A stretch of 64,000 bases of DNA, from contig JAKSXM010000137.1 in NCBI GenBank assembly GCA_022575985.1, positions 20,230,001 to 20,294,000 on the forward strand, read 5' to 3'. This stretch comes from Anagrus nilaparvatae (Eukaryota; Arthropoda; Insecta; Hymenoptera; Mymaridae). The position numbers and the translations under genes were made by a program. The stretch's first letter is position 1. Each line of letters opens with the position of its first letter. The notes beneath the pieces were generated by a model. That model saw nothing but the letters and a program-made list of their open reading frames with translations. It did not search any database and had not been told where the DNA came from. Shown one piece after another: positions 1-10,712 of this stretch.

Positions 1-132
1 CCCTGACAACATGTTTAGCACCTCTTTTTCGCGTTTAATGTATTCAACTTTTTTTTCTTTGATAATGTGTCGTTTTTCACAAACTTTGATGGCATATTCC
101 CGACTTGTGTGAATATCTTTGGCAATATAAAC
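1..132 (-). CDS. Pdk1: PDK1 kinase domain, second visible exon (partial, runs off left edge)
   Basis: This exon holds 44 codons in phase 0 and continues past the window edge. It begins at a CTATTATTCTAG|GTT acceptor and encodes [20 protein letters not shown] followed by [19 protein letters not shown]. That matches the start of the PDK1 N-lobe: the valine closing the glycine-rich loop, the AIK lysine that contacts ATP phosphates, and the helix-C glutamate in REKEV. EKRHIIK carries the Lys and two Ile that in human PDK1 line the PIF pocket (K115, I118, I119). Family knowledge: PDK1 phosphorylates the activation loop of AKT, S6K, SGK and related AGC kinases at the membrane and in the cytosol. 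The rest of the kinase and the PH domain lie outside the window. The position of human R131 is Lys here, a conservative change. Confidence 0.93.
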
Positions 133-195
133 CTAGAATAATAGAGCAAAATAATTAAAAAATTGCTCAATAATAAAAATTTAATTTAAACTCAC
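133..195 (-). other. 63-bp phase-0 intron of Pdk1
   Basis: The minus-strand donor is ACA|GTGAGT and the acceptor is TTCTAG|GTT. Removing these 63 bases joins GSFST to VYIAK in frame and completes the glycine-rich loop. The size is typical of the minimal intron class in insects. Confidence 0.9.
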
Positions 196-471
196 TGTAG
201 AAAAACTGCCTTCTCCAATAACTTTGCCAAAAATAAAGTCTTTAGGTGTTCTTTTTTGTGTTAAAGGAGCATGTTGAGCTTGAAGTTCTGGTGCAGTTGT
301 TGCTGGAGGTATTCTAGTAACAGGTGCAAGATCACCTGGCGTTTGATCAACTAATCCATTAGGAGAGTCATTTGTTGGTGGTGACATTTTAAATATTGGG
401 CCCTCCAATGTTGTTATTACCGGTTGCTGTTGAACCGGTGAAGATCCAGTCAATTTTTGATTGGCAACACG
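196..471 (-). CDS. Pdk1: PDK1 N-terminal linker and glycine-rich loop, first secure exon
   Basis: The exon has 92 codons in phase 0 and starts after a strong acceptor: a T-rich tract ending TTGTTGCAG|CGT. Translation begins RVANQKLTGSSPV. A low-complexity Pro/Thr/Gln-rich linker follows, as is usual ahead of the PDK1 kinase domain. The kinase domain then starts at TQKRTPKDFIFGKVIGEGSF and ends SFST at the splice site. GEGSFST is the PDK1-type glycine loop. The Lys of QKR aligns with human K76, one of the PIF-pocket phosphate contacts. A methionine could be read just upstream from a TTG codon, but that lies in the polypyrimidine tract and is not a start. The true start must be in an upstream exon at a higher coordinate. 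Confidence 0.93.
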
Positions 472-3010
472 CTGCAACAAAAAAACAGAAAAAAAAATTA
501 TAAATTTTGAAAATCAAAGAAAGCAGTTAAAAAGTGTATATTAAAATGTATATATAGAGATTTAAGAGACATTATTTTACAAAACAAAAACACCTCTTTA
601 ATAATTCTATAATATATCTCCTATTAATAAAGTATAATAGTGTAGAACGTCTGCTATGTTGAGTTTAAAGGCGCCGTACTAAATATATATTTTTAAAAAG
701 TTTCTTAATAGACTCCCACTACCTTAAATAAAAAAATTCCACATGGCGTCTAAGTCACCTAATTTTTTTGCTCTAATTTTATTTTTAGAGATTTATTACA
801 ATTTTTTTTTTTAATTTTTATTATTATTCATTCATTCATTCATAAAAAAAAAAGAATTTACAGGAAAAAAATATTATAACCAGAGTCTATAGATCCGGAA
901 GTTGTTATATTCCATCTCTTTCTTATAAATATACAATTGTAATATTGCGTAGAATATTTTTTTTAACGAGGCCACGAGAAGTTAAATAAACATACACGTG
1001 TAAGAATTATTATTATTATTGTTTTTTTTTTATTATTTTTCTGTTAAAAAAAAATCTTACATAAATATTTTAATTTAAAAAATTTTTGTTATTGAAAAAC
1101 ATTAAATTAATTAAAAGTACCAGAAGATAATAAAGAAAAAAGGTAAATAAATCAGATCGAGAGTAATATACATTTTTTTTTATTATTTATTACATTAAAA
1201 ACTCATATAATTATAGTCGAGACTTTCAATGCCAAACAGCTGTTGCTAAGCCAATAATGCGTATAATAAACAACAAGAATTTTTAAAAAGAAAAATAAAA
1301 AATTTTTAATTTACTATTACCACACGCAAATATTTTCTTAATTATAATAATTATCAAATAATATACTACATGTGATTTAGTCGTGATAAACAACAACGTA
1401 TATATTAGGCCGGTTAAGATTTTAAAAAAATTTTTTATACGTGATTCATTTTAATGGTATTTCATTCATATAACGTTTGAAAAAAAATTTTTTGCTTTGT
1501 TAATAATAGAAAAAAAATCTATTTTTAGAATTAATAATTGCAAATTTTATTTTTAATTACAGTTTTTTTTTTGCTACGCGCTATTTTTAGAAAATACTTG
1601 AATAATATTAATAGACACGTAAATAATAAATAAACAATTCATTATCTCGCGCTCAAGCGCGAATTTTATGTATTATTTAGACCGTATACAATTTTTTTTT
1701 CTGCTATTATAAATTTAAAAACAAATACTTACACGTATATTTTTTGTTTTATAAACGGCGAGTTCTCAAATTTTTTGAGGTTAATTGTAAAATAAAATTT
1801 TTTTAATTACTTTAAAATTCTTTATCTTACAAATTTTAAATGAAAAACCGGTTTTTTTGAAGCAGATTATAAGAATTTTTATTATTCTTCAAAAAAACCT
1901 GTTTTTTTTATGTGTAATTAAAAATAAAGTAAAACTTCATTCCTTAAAAAAAAATTGATTACTATCAAAAACTAATAGTAGAAATGTAGCTTTTAAATAA
2001 ATAGTAAAGAATTGAGGAATTTAAATTTACAAGCTAATGACCTTATTGAGGTCAACGTACCAATAAATAATTAAAATAAAATTCAAATTAAAAACGAGAA
2101 AGTTGTAAACTTCAATCGGAAAAAAAAATTAGGTTAGAAATATTTTTAAATTTTCATGTGTAAAAGCCTTAAAGGAATGTAAAATAAAATATTATTTATT
2201 GTTATCATTTTTTATTTATCTTCCTTTTATTTTTTTTCCTTTCATTTTTACACCTGTATGCATATAGGATGCGAATCCACGCTGAAAAAGAAGTCATGAG
2301 AAGCGATCACGGGGGTCCATTTTTTTTGTAATGGAACGCGCGCGACACCGGAGATGACGAAGATTCGCTTCAGGGGACGCGTTCTCTTCAAAAGAAGATT
2401 ATTCTCACGTTTTCTTTTTTTATTATAACCTTAAAAGTATGTCTGTTATATTTATATTAAACACATACTGGATATATTAAAACCTTTTCTTTAAAAATGT
2501 TCAAATATTTTTTTTAACGGTTTTATTTATAATCATGTGTGAGAGAAATCGAACAATTAATTTAAATATTCATAATATACAAAGAAGATTATCAATTATA
2601 CTCGTTTAAAACAAATTTTTTTTCTTTCTTGGAATTAAAATTTGAATAATTCTTTAGAAATAATAATAATAATAATAGCATAATTTATAATTTTTTTTTC
2701 AAACAAAGGTCATAGATTCTCTTTGACTCCGTGAATGAAATGCTCTGCATACTCAGACGCTGACTACTATTTATATTATACATTTATACTCTTTTTTTTA
2801 TGTAAGTGTGAGTAAAAGATAAAATAAAAAAAAAATTATTTATAAATAAATTTGTTAATTTCTAAATTATAGTTTTCTTTTTATTTCTTCATCTCTAAAT
2901 CTTTTATTTTATCTAAAAATAGAAGAATAAAAATTCTTGTAAATCTGTCTTTTTATACCATATAAATAAAACCGTCTGCATGAATTACATATTGTCGCTC
3001 TAATGCAATT

Positions 3011-3171
3011 CTGGGCCTAGATTCAGCATTTATATCACATATTACGCGATAGTTACGATAAATGTTTACTCATTCGTGTAAAACAATGAAAGGGTTTGAT
3101 TCAGCATTTGTATCACAGTGATAAGCAGTCGTATCATCCAAAATATGTGGTACTGCGCATGAGTAAACAAA
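3011..3171. repeat. Family A inverted-repeat element, rearranged copy A1
   Basis: The left end CTGGGCCTAGATTCAGCATT (3011-3030) matches the other family A copies. A second, inverted segment (3092-3171) carries TTGATTCAGCATTTGTATCA and continues through GTACTGCGCATGAGTAAACA, as in copy A4 at 43.8 kb. TGTTTACTCAT near 3064 and ATGAGTAAACA near 3159 are inverted to each other. This looks like two partial copies facing each other, or one internally rearranged foldback copy. Confidence 0.7.
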
Positions 3172-3783
3172 TTATTGGGTTACTTTGTACAATTTTACAA
3201 TAGATCTTCAATATATAAGTACTAAAATAATAATAAATAGAAAAAAAAAATGTCTATAAAGAATTAAGAGACACAAAAGCTCTCGCATTACCTCTTTATT
3301 ATTATTATGAACACGACCTATCTATATACTGTAATGATGTTCTTGGAATGAAAAAGAAAACGTTAAAATAATTCTAAAATTAGAAACGACCGTTAAAGAA
3401 TGCAGACTTCTATATTACTACATTACGTATTATTTTATTATTATTATATACTAATTATAGACGTAATTATTTAATAATTATAACACTTTTGTAATTGTGT
3501 ATTTTATAATAAATAATTTTTTCCCGCGCTTTTATTTCCGGATGATTTCTGCTAAATATTTTAAAAAATTTTATTGGTGAGCAAAATGGCGGAAAAAAAT
3601 ATATGACAAAATGGCGTCTAATTTTGAATTTATAAATTGCACGTGCATTTGTTTATTTTATTTATTATGTAAAAATAAATTATATAATTTAATTAGTTTC
3701 TAGGTCATAAAAATTATTAAAAACGTGTAAAAACAATCAATAAATATATTATTTTTAAGTTTATAACTTTAATTTGTTATAAC

Positions 3784-3833
3784 ATGATGTATGTCGTTAG
3801 TGTACTATAAATAAATTACACGACATACATCAT
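3784..3833. repeat. Perfect 14-bp-arm hairpin
   Basis: ATGATGTATGTCGT (3784-3797) is exactly inverted as ACGACATACATCAT (3820-3833). A further GTGTA/TACAC pairing lies inside the loop. The context is AT-rich and no family match is seen elsewhere in the window. Confidence 0.75.
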
Positions 3834-6800
3834 AACAACAAAAAACTTATTTAAAGAACATTTTATTATAATTAAAACTTTACACCCTAGTTTTAAATTT
3901 CGTTACTTTATTTTTTCATTTTAAAAATAGAACATAATTATAACCTTAAAAAAATTGTATTATTTAACTTTTATTATTAACAAAGTTTTTTTTTTCACTA
4001 ACTTGAAAAAAAGTACTAAAAAACAAAGGGGAAACAATAATTATGACAATTGCAAAAAAAAGGTTCAAAACTAAAATAAAAGAAAAAAGAATTGTATACT
4101 GCGCAAGCGCTAAAAATTTTTCCCGCGTCGTTCCCAGAATCATAATTTTCTTTCTCTCTCATTCATCTCGTGTATATTCCTCCTTTGGTGTTCTCACTGA
4201 GCGCGTAGTATGTTTATAACATTATATAGATATACAATTCAGTGTATAATAAGGGCGCGGTACCTTCTCCCCTTTTCAATATAATATATACACTATTTTC
4301 TAATATTACATGCTTTCTCGGTACACCCTTAAAAATTTTATGTACACGAAATATATACAAGTGTATACAAATTTCACACATATATTACGAATTCGGATAA
4401 AGACATAAAATTAAATAAATGAAATATTTTGAATAGGTTAAAGTTCTGATAATAAAGGGAGATGAAAAAAAAGATGCGTTCATTTATATATATAAGCAAA
4501 TTATTATTTGTTGTCATTCTATCTCTTTTTATTCTATATTATAGACTATTTTATATCGCCAGTCACCACCCTATCGTACAAAGGTCATTGACTTTTAAAT
4601 CTTTTTAAAGAGCCGTGTATGTGAGTTGTGTCAAAACGCGGCGTGTTTTTTATTTATATTTTTGTTTTTGCAATATATGCGTGCACGCATTTTTTTATAT
4701 TTATCAATTTATTATATAAATGTATTTGTGTGCAATGCATTTGTGGCTTCTTATTATTAAAAAAAAACGGTAAATTTATTTTTATAAATATTTTCTTTTT
4801 TTCAAAATAAAAATTAATTGTTATTAAATTGCAGTTTATTTTAAATATAGACTATTTACTTTATTTTTCTTTGTAAATAAAATGCGTAACGTGAAAAACA
4901 GCGTGGGAAAATAAATGTGGCGCCGGCGCGAGTATGTAATATGATTTTTCTTCGTCATTTTTCTGGCTCCTATTTTTGTATATTATAGGTATAATAATAA
5001 TATATTTTATTATGTTTTTCCGACGTTTTTATGGCGTTGATTGTTATTATAGACTTATTTTATAGTGTAATAGGTATAATATTTATTTTTTTTTAATTTA
5101 TTAATAAAATCATAAAATCAGGGTAAATAAACTTTTTTAATAAATTATTTTCTAAATAAAAAAATATATATTTCTTTTTGTTTTATAATAAGTATAAAAA
5201 ACTTTTGTTATTAAAATTATTCATAGGAAAATATTTTTTTTTTTTATTATAAAATCGATAAATTGCGCATATTTTCTATTCGATCAGGGTATTGGAAAAA
5301 AGGGCTTGCGCAACTCGTGTATCATAATAGCCCTTCCTAAGAACTATTAATACTGTTATTTTCTAAGAATTAGGACGTGAAATTTTTAGTTTTTAAGAAT
5401 TTTGTGTGGTTATTTAGAATATTATGAAAAAATATTTTTAAATAATTATTATTTACATTGAATTTTATTTATTTCCAAGAATTCCTTGAAATCTATTTGA
5501 TGTGCCGTCGATATATCACTCCTTTTTTCATATATTTTAATACCTTTATAATTAAATATTAATTTTTGTTAGTATTCAAAAAAAAATCACTACTTTTTTT
5601 AATTAATTTTTTTTCGACTCAAAAAGTCGAGCTAATTTTTATTAGTATAAAGCTTCGTCGTATATCATATTTTCTCATAATTATTGTCCATAATAAAATT
5701 TCAATAATTATTATTTAAACAATATGAACGACTTTTATTTTCTCTAAAATTTTTTTTGTAACTTTGCATAATTTATTGAGCACAAGCATAAAAAATGTGA
5801 TATCTACATTTCTCAGTGCAAATTTTATTTATTTAAACAATCTTCATAAAAAAAATAACTTTTTTTCTTATCTTTATTTGTTTATCAACGAAAAATAAAA
5901 TATTAAAACTTGAGGTTGTCGTAATTTCATAAACAAATAAATATGCAAGGCATTTACTTTTATAATAATAATAATAATAATATGTGCATAAACAAATATG
6001 TTGTTTTCTTTTTTTTTTATTACACATATACTATCTTACTTTATTTTTTTTTTCTTAAATAAGCCTTATAAATATTGTTTATTTATATGCTAACTCGCAA
6101 GTCACGCATCGGGCCCGTGATCAGCCGCTGATCGAAAGATCAAAGATCGTATTTGCTTCTTCGGCATTTTTTTATTTTCGGATCTTTTTTTTTTAACAAC
6201 TAAGATTCCAATGTGATTAGTTATCAGACTGAGTATCTTTAAAAAAAAAAAGAAATACTTAAATTTTTTTTTGTATTTTGTAATATTAAAATGTTTAATA
6301 CAAATACTGGTTTTTTTTTAACATAATAATGAAAAGAAAAAAAAATCCTGTTTTGAGTCTGGTTTAAAGGTTCACACGCGGATTCCCGCTCATCTTATTT
6401 CTTTCGCTTTTATATTCCATGAAAAAGACCGAGGCCGATGGCCAGGAAAGAAGGCAAATATAATAAAAAAAAAAAATGCGAATGCAAGGAGAACGCGCGG
6501 AAGCGAAAAAATTCTTAACGTACAATTTTAAAAATCTTCCAGGACGAATCCAGGTAACGCCCGCATCCGCCTATTTAAACGTCGGTTAAAAAATATTTTT
6601 TTTTTTCTTATATTTTTTATTTTTATTACAATACATGATACAATTTCTTTTTTATTATCATGTTTTGTTTTGTTTTTTTTTTCTCACCGAATTGCTTAGT
6701 GACTTTTACTTTGTTACTGTATTTATTTTCTAATACTTTTACTATAAATTACAGTAAAATTTTACAGTCACTTATTTAAACAATAAAAATAAATGAAATT

Positions 6801-6862
6801 CCGAATGATTTTGAAATTCAAATAACACGGTTAGGTAATCATTAATTTTGTTTACTTCTTAC

Positions 6863-6910
6863 CTTAAACAACTTTTTAAGCCTCCGATAGCCGCGATGTA
6901 ATCGCGACAT
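6863..6910 (-). CDS. Pdk1: Candidate first coding exon of PDK1
   Basis: The minus strand shows an ATG at 6910 followed by 16 open codons, MSRLHRGYRRLKKLFK, ending at the good donor TTTAAG|GTAAGA. The exon ends in phase 0, which matches the phase-0 acceptor at 471, so the junction would read KKLFK|RVANQ. The frame stays open upstream of the ATG. A CTTTTTTCATCAG acceptor-like sequence at 6937 suggests the physical exon may be 6863-6936 with a short leader. The start context is weak (T at -3). PDK1 N-termini are poorly conserved, so homology cannot confirm it here. The call rests on splice signals, phase and higher GC than the flanks. Other upstream or alternative first exons are possible. Confidence 0.4.
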
Positions 6911-8700
6911 ATACTGCTTATTGGAATCCAGCTTGACTGATGAAAAAAGCCACTTTTCCTTTTAATATTAGAATTTTCTTTGAATTTTTTGTTTTTTTTT
7001 TATTTCTTTTTTCAAAGCAATGTCTTTATTAATTTTCATAAAATTTTTTTCAAGATAAATTTTATTATAAATTTCGCACTATGATGCGATGGCGCGTGTC
7101 CCAAGGATCGATTTTTCCCAAAGATTTTCTCTATAGACTATTTCTTTCTCACTCTATTTCTCTTTCTCCCTCTTTGTCTTCGAACACGCCTTACAGTTTT
7201 GCTGTTTTTGTTTTCTCTTTGCGTATAATATTTTGCTCCTTTTAAAATTCCTCGTGTGTGCTCTCCGTATTTCTTCTTGATTTCTTTATCAAAAAATTTC
7301 ACTAAGTTTAAAAAAAATTTTTTATTTTTTTCTCACAAGTCATCGGCTTATGTTATTGACGACGTAAAAGCGAACATAAATATAGCAGCAAAATGATGTC
7401 TTTTTTTTTAATTTAAATATAACTCAGCAAATAAATTCAGGCAGTATAAATTTCAGTTAAAATGAATTTTAACGCTCATTTATTAAAATTCAACTAGTTT
7501 AATCCTTTTTTGAGAATAAAACTAACAAGTTTTTTTTTCCTTCTTAATTAAAAATGAAAATGAAATTTCCAAGAATCCTTCAAAACAATAACAAAAGAAA
7601 TGAAAAACACGCGAAAAGTAATTGTCATGCTATCGCGTGTTTTTGTTGTTCAATAGTTTTACATATATATATATATATATATACTTATAAGTATATATTG
7701 CACTTTAATAACAATCTCACTTGATGTGTAGAACAGGAAAAAAACTGAATTAAAACAAACGAAAGAAAAAAAAAGTTAACAAAACCAAAAGTTACATTTT
7801 TGAAAAAAATTGAAAAACAAAACAGTTCAATAGTTTGTTTATTTTTTAAAGAACTTGTTAAAATATTTTATTCTAAGAACTTTATCGAGCGTAGGTCCAA
7901 CTATTCGGAGAGCCGTTCGCTTACTGAGCATCGAAAGTCAGCGCACCGAAAAAGAGACGAGCCCGCGCTTTCACCCCGGACGTTTCCAGTCTCCCACCAT
8001 TATTTTCCTCATCCCACTCTCATCAAAACATTGTATCATTTGTATCCCTTCGTCATCGTTGTCGTCATTCTCACTTATGTTATTATAAACGGCGGCAGAA
8101 GTAATCAAAGAGTGGGGGTAAGAGGAGAATTGGAATTCATTCGCCTTCTTATTCTCCCTACTCCGCATTGCAGCTGTTGTATACTACAAAATATACTAAA
8201 CTACACACAACTCACATACGTTCATTGCATTTATACATACATAAGATGTTTCACCAAAGAGTTCAAAGACCCCACTTGGTTTTCCCGCGCGGAGGCGACA
8301 CCCTACTCCGAAACATTCAATTCTTGGAGATGCTCTTTGCACCTTCCCCAACTCCCTTTTGATTTGGATCACTTGGTAAAAGGGGGGGAATTCTTAAAAT
8401 TTCCCCTCATTCGCCCACGCCCTTCCATATACTATAATACTACTGATAATTTTCTTATATAGGTATAAAATGTTTTATATACATAGACAGATACACATGT
8501 GTGAATATAAATCATATAGATGTGATATGGGGGTGGACTTTCTAGTCGGTGGCTTGATGAATTAGGGCAAATACGGGGGGAGGTTGCGTAAAAGAGGTTA
8601 TGTTTGCGTTTTGGAGTTTCCCGCGCGCCACGTCATTGATTGTCTGTGAAATTATACTCTAAATGTATATGTACCTGCTTTATAGCACTTTGTTGTGTAC
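6911..8700 (-). promoter_or_regulatory. Less AT-rich patch, candidate 5' leader and promoter of Pdk1
   Basis: From about 7080, and especially 7880-8690, base composition shifts away from the surrounding AT filler, with many CpG steps and pyrimidine-rich tracts. Two TTTCCCGCGC motifs, matching the E2F consensus TTTSSCGC, occur at 8281-8290 and 8617-8626; the second abuts CCACGTCATTG. A possible minus-strand donor CAG|GTACAT lies near 8660. Long open frames here (for example plus strand 7800-8462) follow from the composition and show no recognisable protein. The promoter role is inferred from composition and position. It could also serve a divergent plus-strand gene that I cannot see. Confidence 0.3.
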
Positions 8701-10390
8701 TACGATCCAGAAAGTTACGTCCAAACGCAGACACAAAAACACTGTTAAATGTAAATAAAAACATATTTAACATTATTATTTATGTCATATTATGATGTCT
8801 GGCAACTTTATTGGGTTTTCATCAGTATGGTACATCATATTTCGCTATGCGTCTTTTGATGTTTCATCTCTTTTTGCAATTTTGAATGGTGCAAATAGAT
8901 CCAAAAAAACTTGAAAAATTTAAGAACGAGGTCGATACTCGAGGAGTTGTTTTTTATTTTACAATATTTTGATTTCTTAATAGTTTGAGGTCAGGTTCCA
9001 CTGCTTGTATTTTACACTTGTAATTTCTAAGAATTCAAGACATTGTGTAGGCATAGCAGATAGCTGTCATATTTAAAGCTTTTATCATCTCGAGATGATC
9101 TGCATAAATTTTGGTAAGAATCCAATATTTCCAAATAAGTAAATGTTGGCGTATCAGACGGTTCGCTTCATAGTATTCATTTTTGATAGTACTATTTAGT
9201 AATTAATATATTTTCTTAGAATTATTAAATAAAATTTCCTCAGTATTATTTTCAGAAATTTTGGTATTTTAATATAAAATTTGATATATTTTCGGTAATT
9301 CCATTCGCTTAATGTTACCAAAACAAAAATTTTTGAATAAAAAATATTTAAAAAAATGATGTCATCCATTATAAGCTCCTATGATAATACGCATATGAAT
9401 TTTTATTTTTGTAAACGTCATCATCAGATATATTTTAAAAGACGAATAAAATTTTTATTAGGAAATTTTTAAATTCTTGAAAAAATTTTATTTACAACGG
9501 TTTTTCCAATATTTAATTTATTTCTAAAAAAATGTTTTTTTTTAAAGAAAATTAATATTTTGACAAAAAAAAACATCAAATTATTGCGCATGTAATGTGC
9601 ATAGAGATAACAACATATGTTTATTATACCATGACTTACATATAAATAAAATTAATTGTTCTGATTCTTTGAAAAAAAAAAAAATAAATAAAATAAAATT
9701 GTTTGATAAAGAGGTAATTTATTATAATAATGTGTAGACAGACAAACATGTTTGCGCATTATTATATTCTGTATACTTATTTACACATGAATTGAGACAA
9801 ATATTATTATTAAAATTAATTTCTTTTTTTTTTAATTAAAAAATTATCATTTTTGCAAGTAATCAAATATAATATTTAAACGAAAAAAAATAATATTTTT
9901 TGCCAAATAATTTTTCTTGCTAATATTCAATATTTACACTTTATATATGTGTGTGTGTGAATAATATTTATTATAAATTTTGCATAAATTAATACAATAA
10001 ATACGATTCATCAAATTTAAAAAATTATTTTTTTTTTATCATAAATAAGATATTGACTTATACATTTAATATTTTTGTCAGTTATATATTTGAAGAAATC
10101 ATGAGAATTTTATACTCCCGGATACAAAATTATTATGTTTGTATACTGATTAAAAATTTCGTTACTGTTTTTTTTTTTTTTTTTTTTTGATTGCGTAAGC
10201 CAGTTGTATTCATTCAAAGTTATTTTTTTTTATTTTTAAATGATATTTTTTTAAAGATTACTGATTTACACATAGAGTTTTTATTGACATTTTTATCTTA
10301 GATTCAATATGTGCATATTTTTAGGGTTTTATTAGGGTTTTTCCAGGATTTTAGTTTTTTAGATTTAAAATTTACAAAAACAAGAAATAC
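8701..10390. other. No gene recognised; AT-rich filler
   Basis: No open frame with recognisable protein content is present on either strand. The stretch contains a 21-base T run (10168-10188) and short AT-rich simple repeats only. Confidence 0.6.
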
Positions 10391-10712
10391 AGGCGCCAGC
10401 CATACTAATCACGCCCAAAAATTAAATTTCTTTTTGCGAGGATAAAAATAGGTGGTATTTATGTTTATTGACCCGCTGAACACGAATCCGGGGTCCGTTT
10501 TGCGAATTTCGTGGTCAATTTTTTGTTATTAACAAATTATTGGCCAATTTTGCAATAATTTGTTAATAACAAAAAATTGACCACGAAATTTACAAAATGG
10601 ACCCCGAATTCGTGTTCAGCATGTCGAAAAACATATATATCACCTATTTTGATCCTCGGAAAAAGAAATTAAATTTCTTAATTTTTGGGCGTGATTAGTA
10701 TGGCTGGCGCCT
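10391..10712. mobile_element. Family I palindromic MITE, copy I1
   Basis: The terminal inverted repeat AGGCGCCAGCCATACTAATC at 10391 is mirrored at 10712. The whole 322 bp is nearly palindromic, centred near 10550 on AATTATTGGCCAATTTTG. The arms continue through ACGCCCAAAAATTAA at the ends and GGTCAATTTTTTGTTATTAAC near the centre, with a few mismatches. It has no coding capacity. The ends resemble copy I2 at 42.2 kb (GGCGCCAGC then CCAAAAATT). It is non-autonomous; the mobilising transposase is unknown. Confidence 0.85.

Larger units (their letters stand above)
472..6862 (-). other. Candidate long first intron of Pdk1
   Basis: This 6.4-kb stretch lies between the secure acceptor at 472 and the candidate donor at 6862. 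I find no further coding exon in it. It is AT-rich, with homopolymers and short satellites. It contains a family A fragment (3011-3171), a 50-bp hairpin (3784-3833) and two E2F-like motifs (3520-3529, 4119-4127). It also has a YY1/Pho-like AAAATGGCGG near 3584 and CpG-containing patches at 2265-2400 and 6090-6560. If the 6863-6910 exon is wrong, this is simply 5' intronic or intergenic sequence. Confidence 0.4.

Noticed and set aside
7800..8462. Longest open frame in the window (220 codons, plus strand)
   Set aside because: It needs a TTG start, lies in the GC-shifted patch where stops are rarer, overlaps open frames in other registers and shows no recognisable domain.
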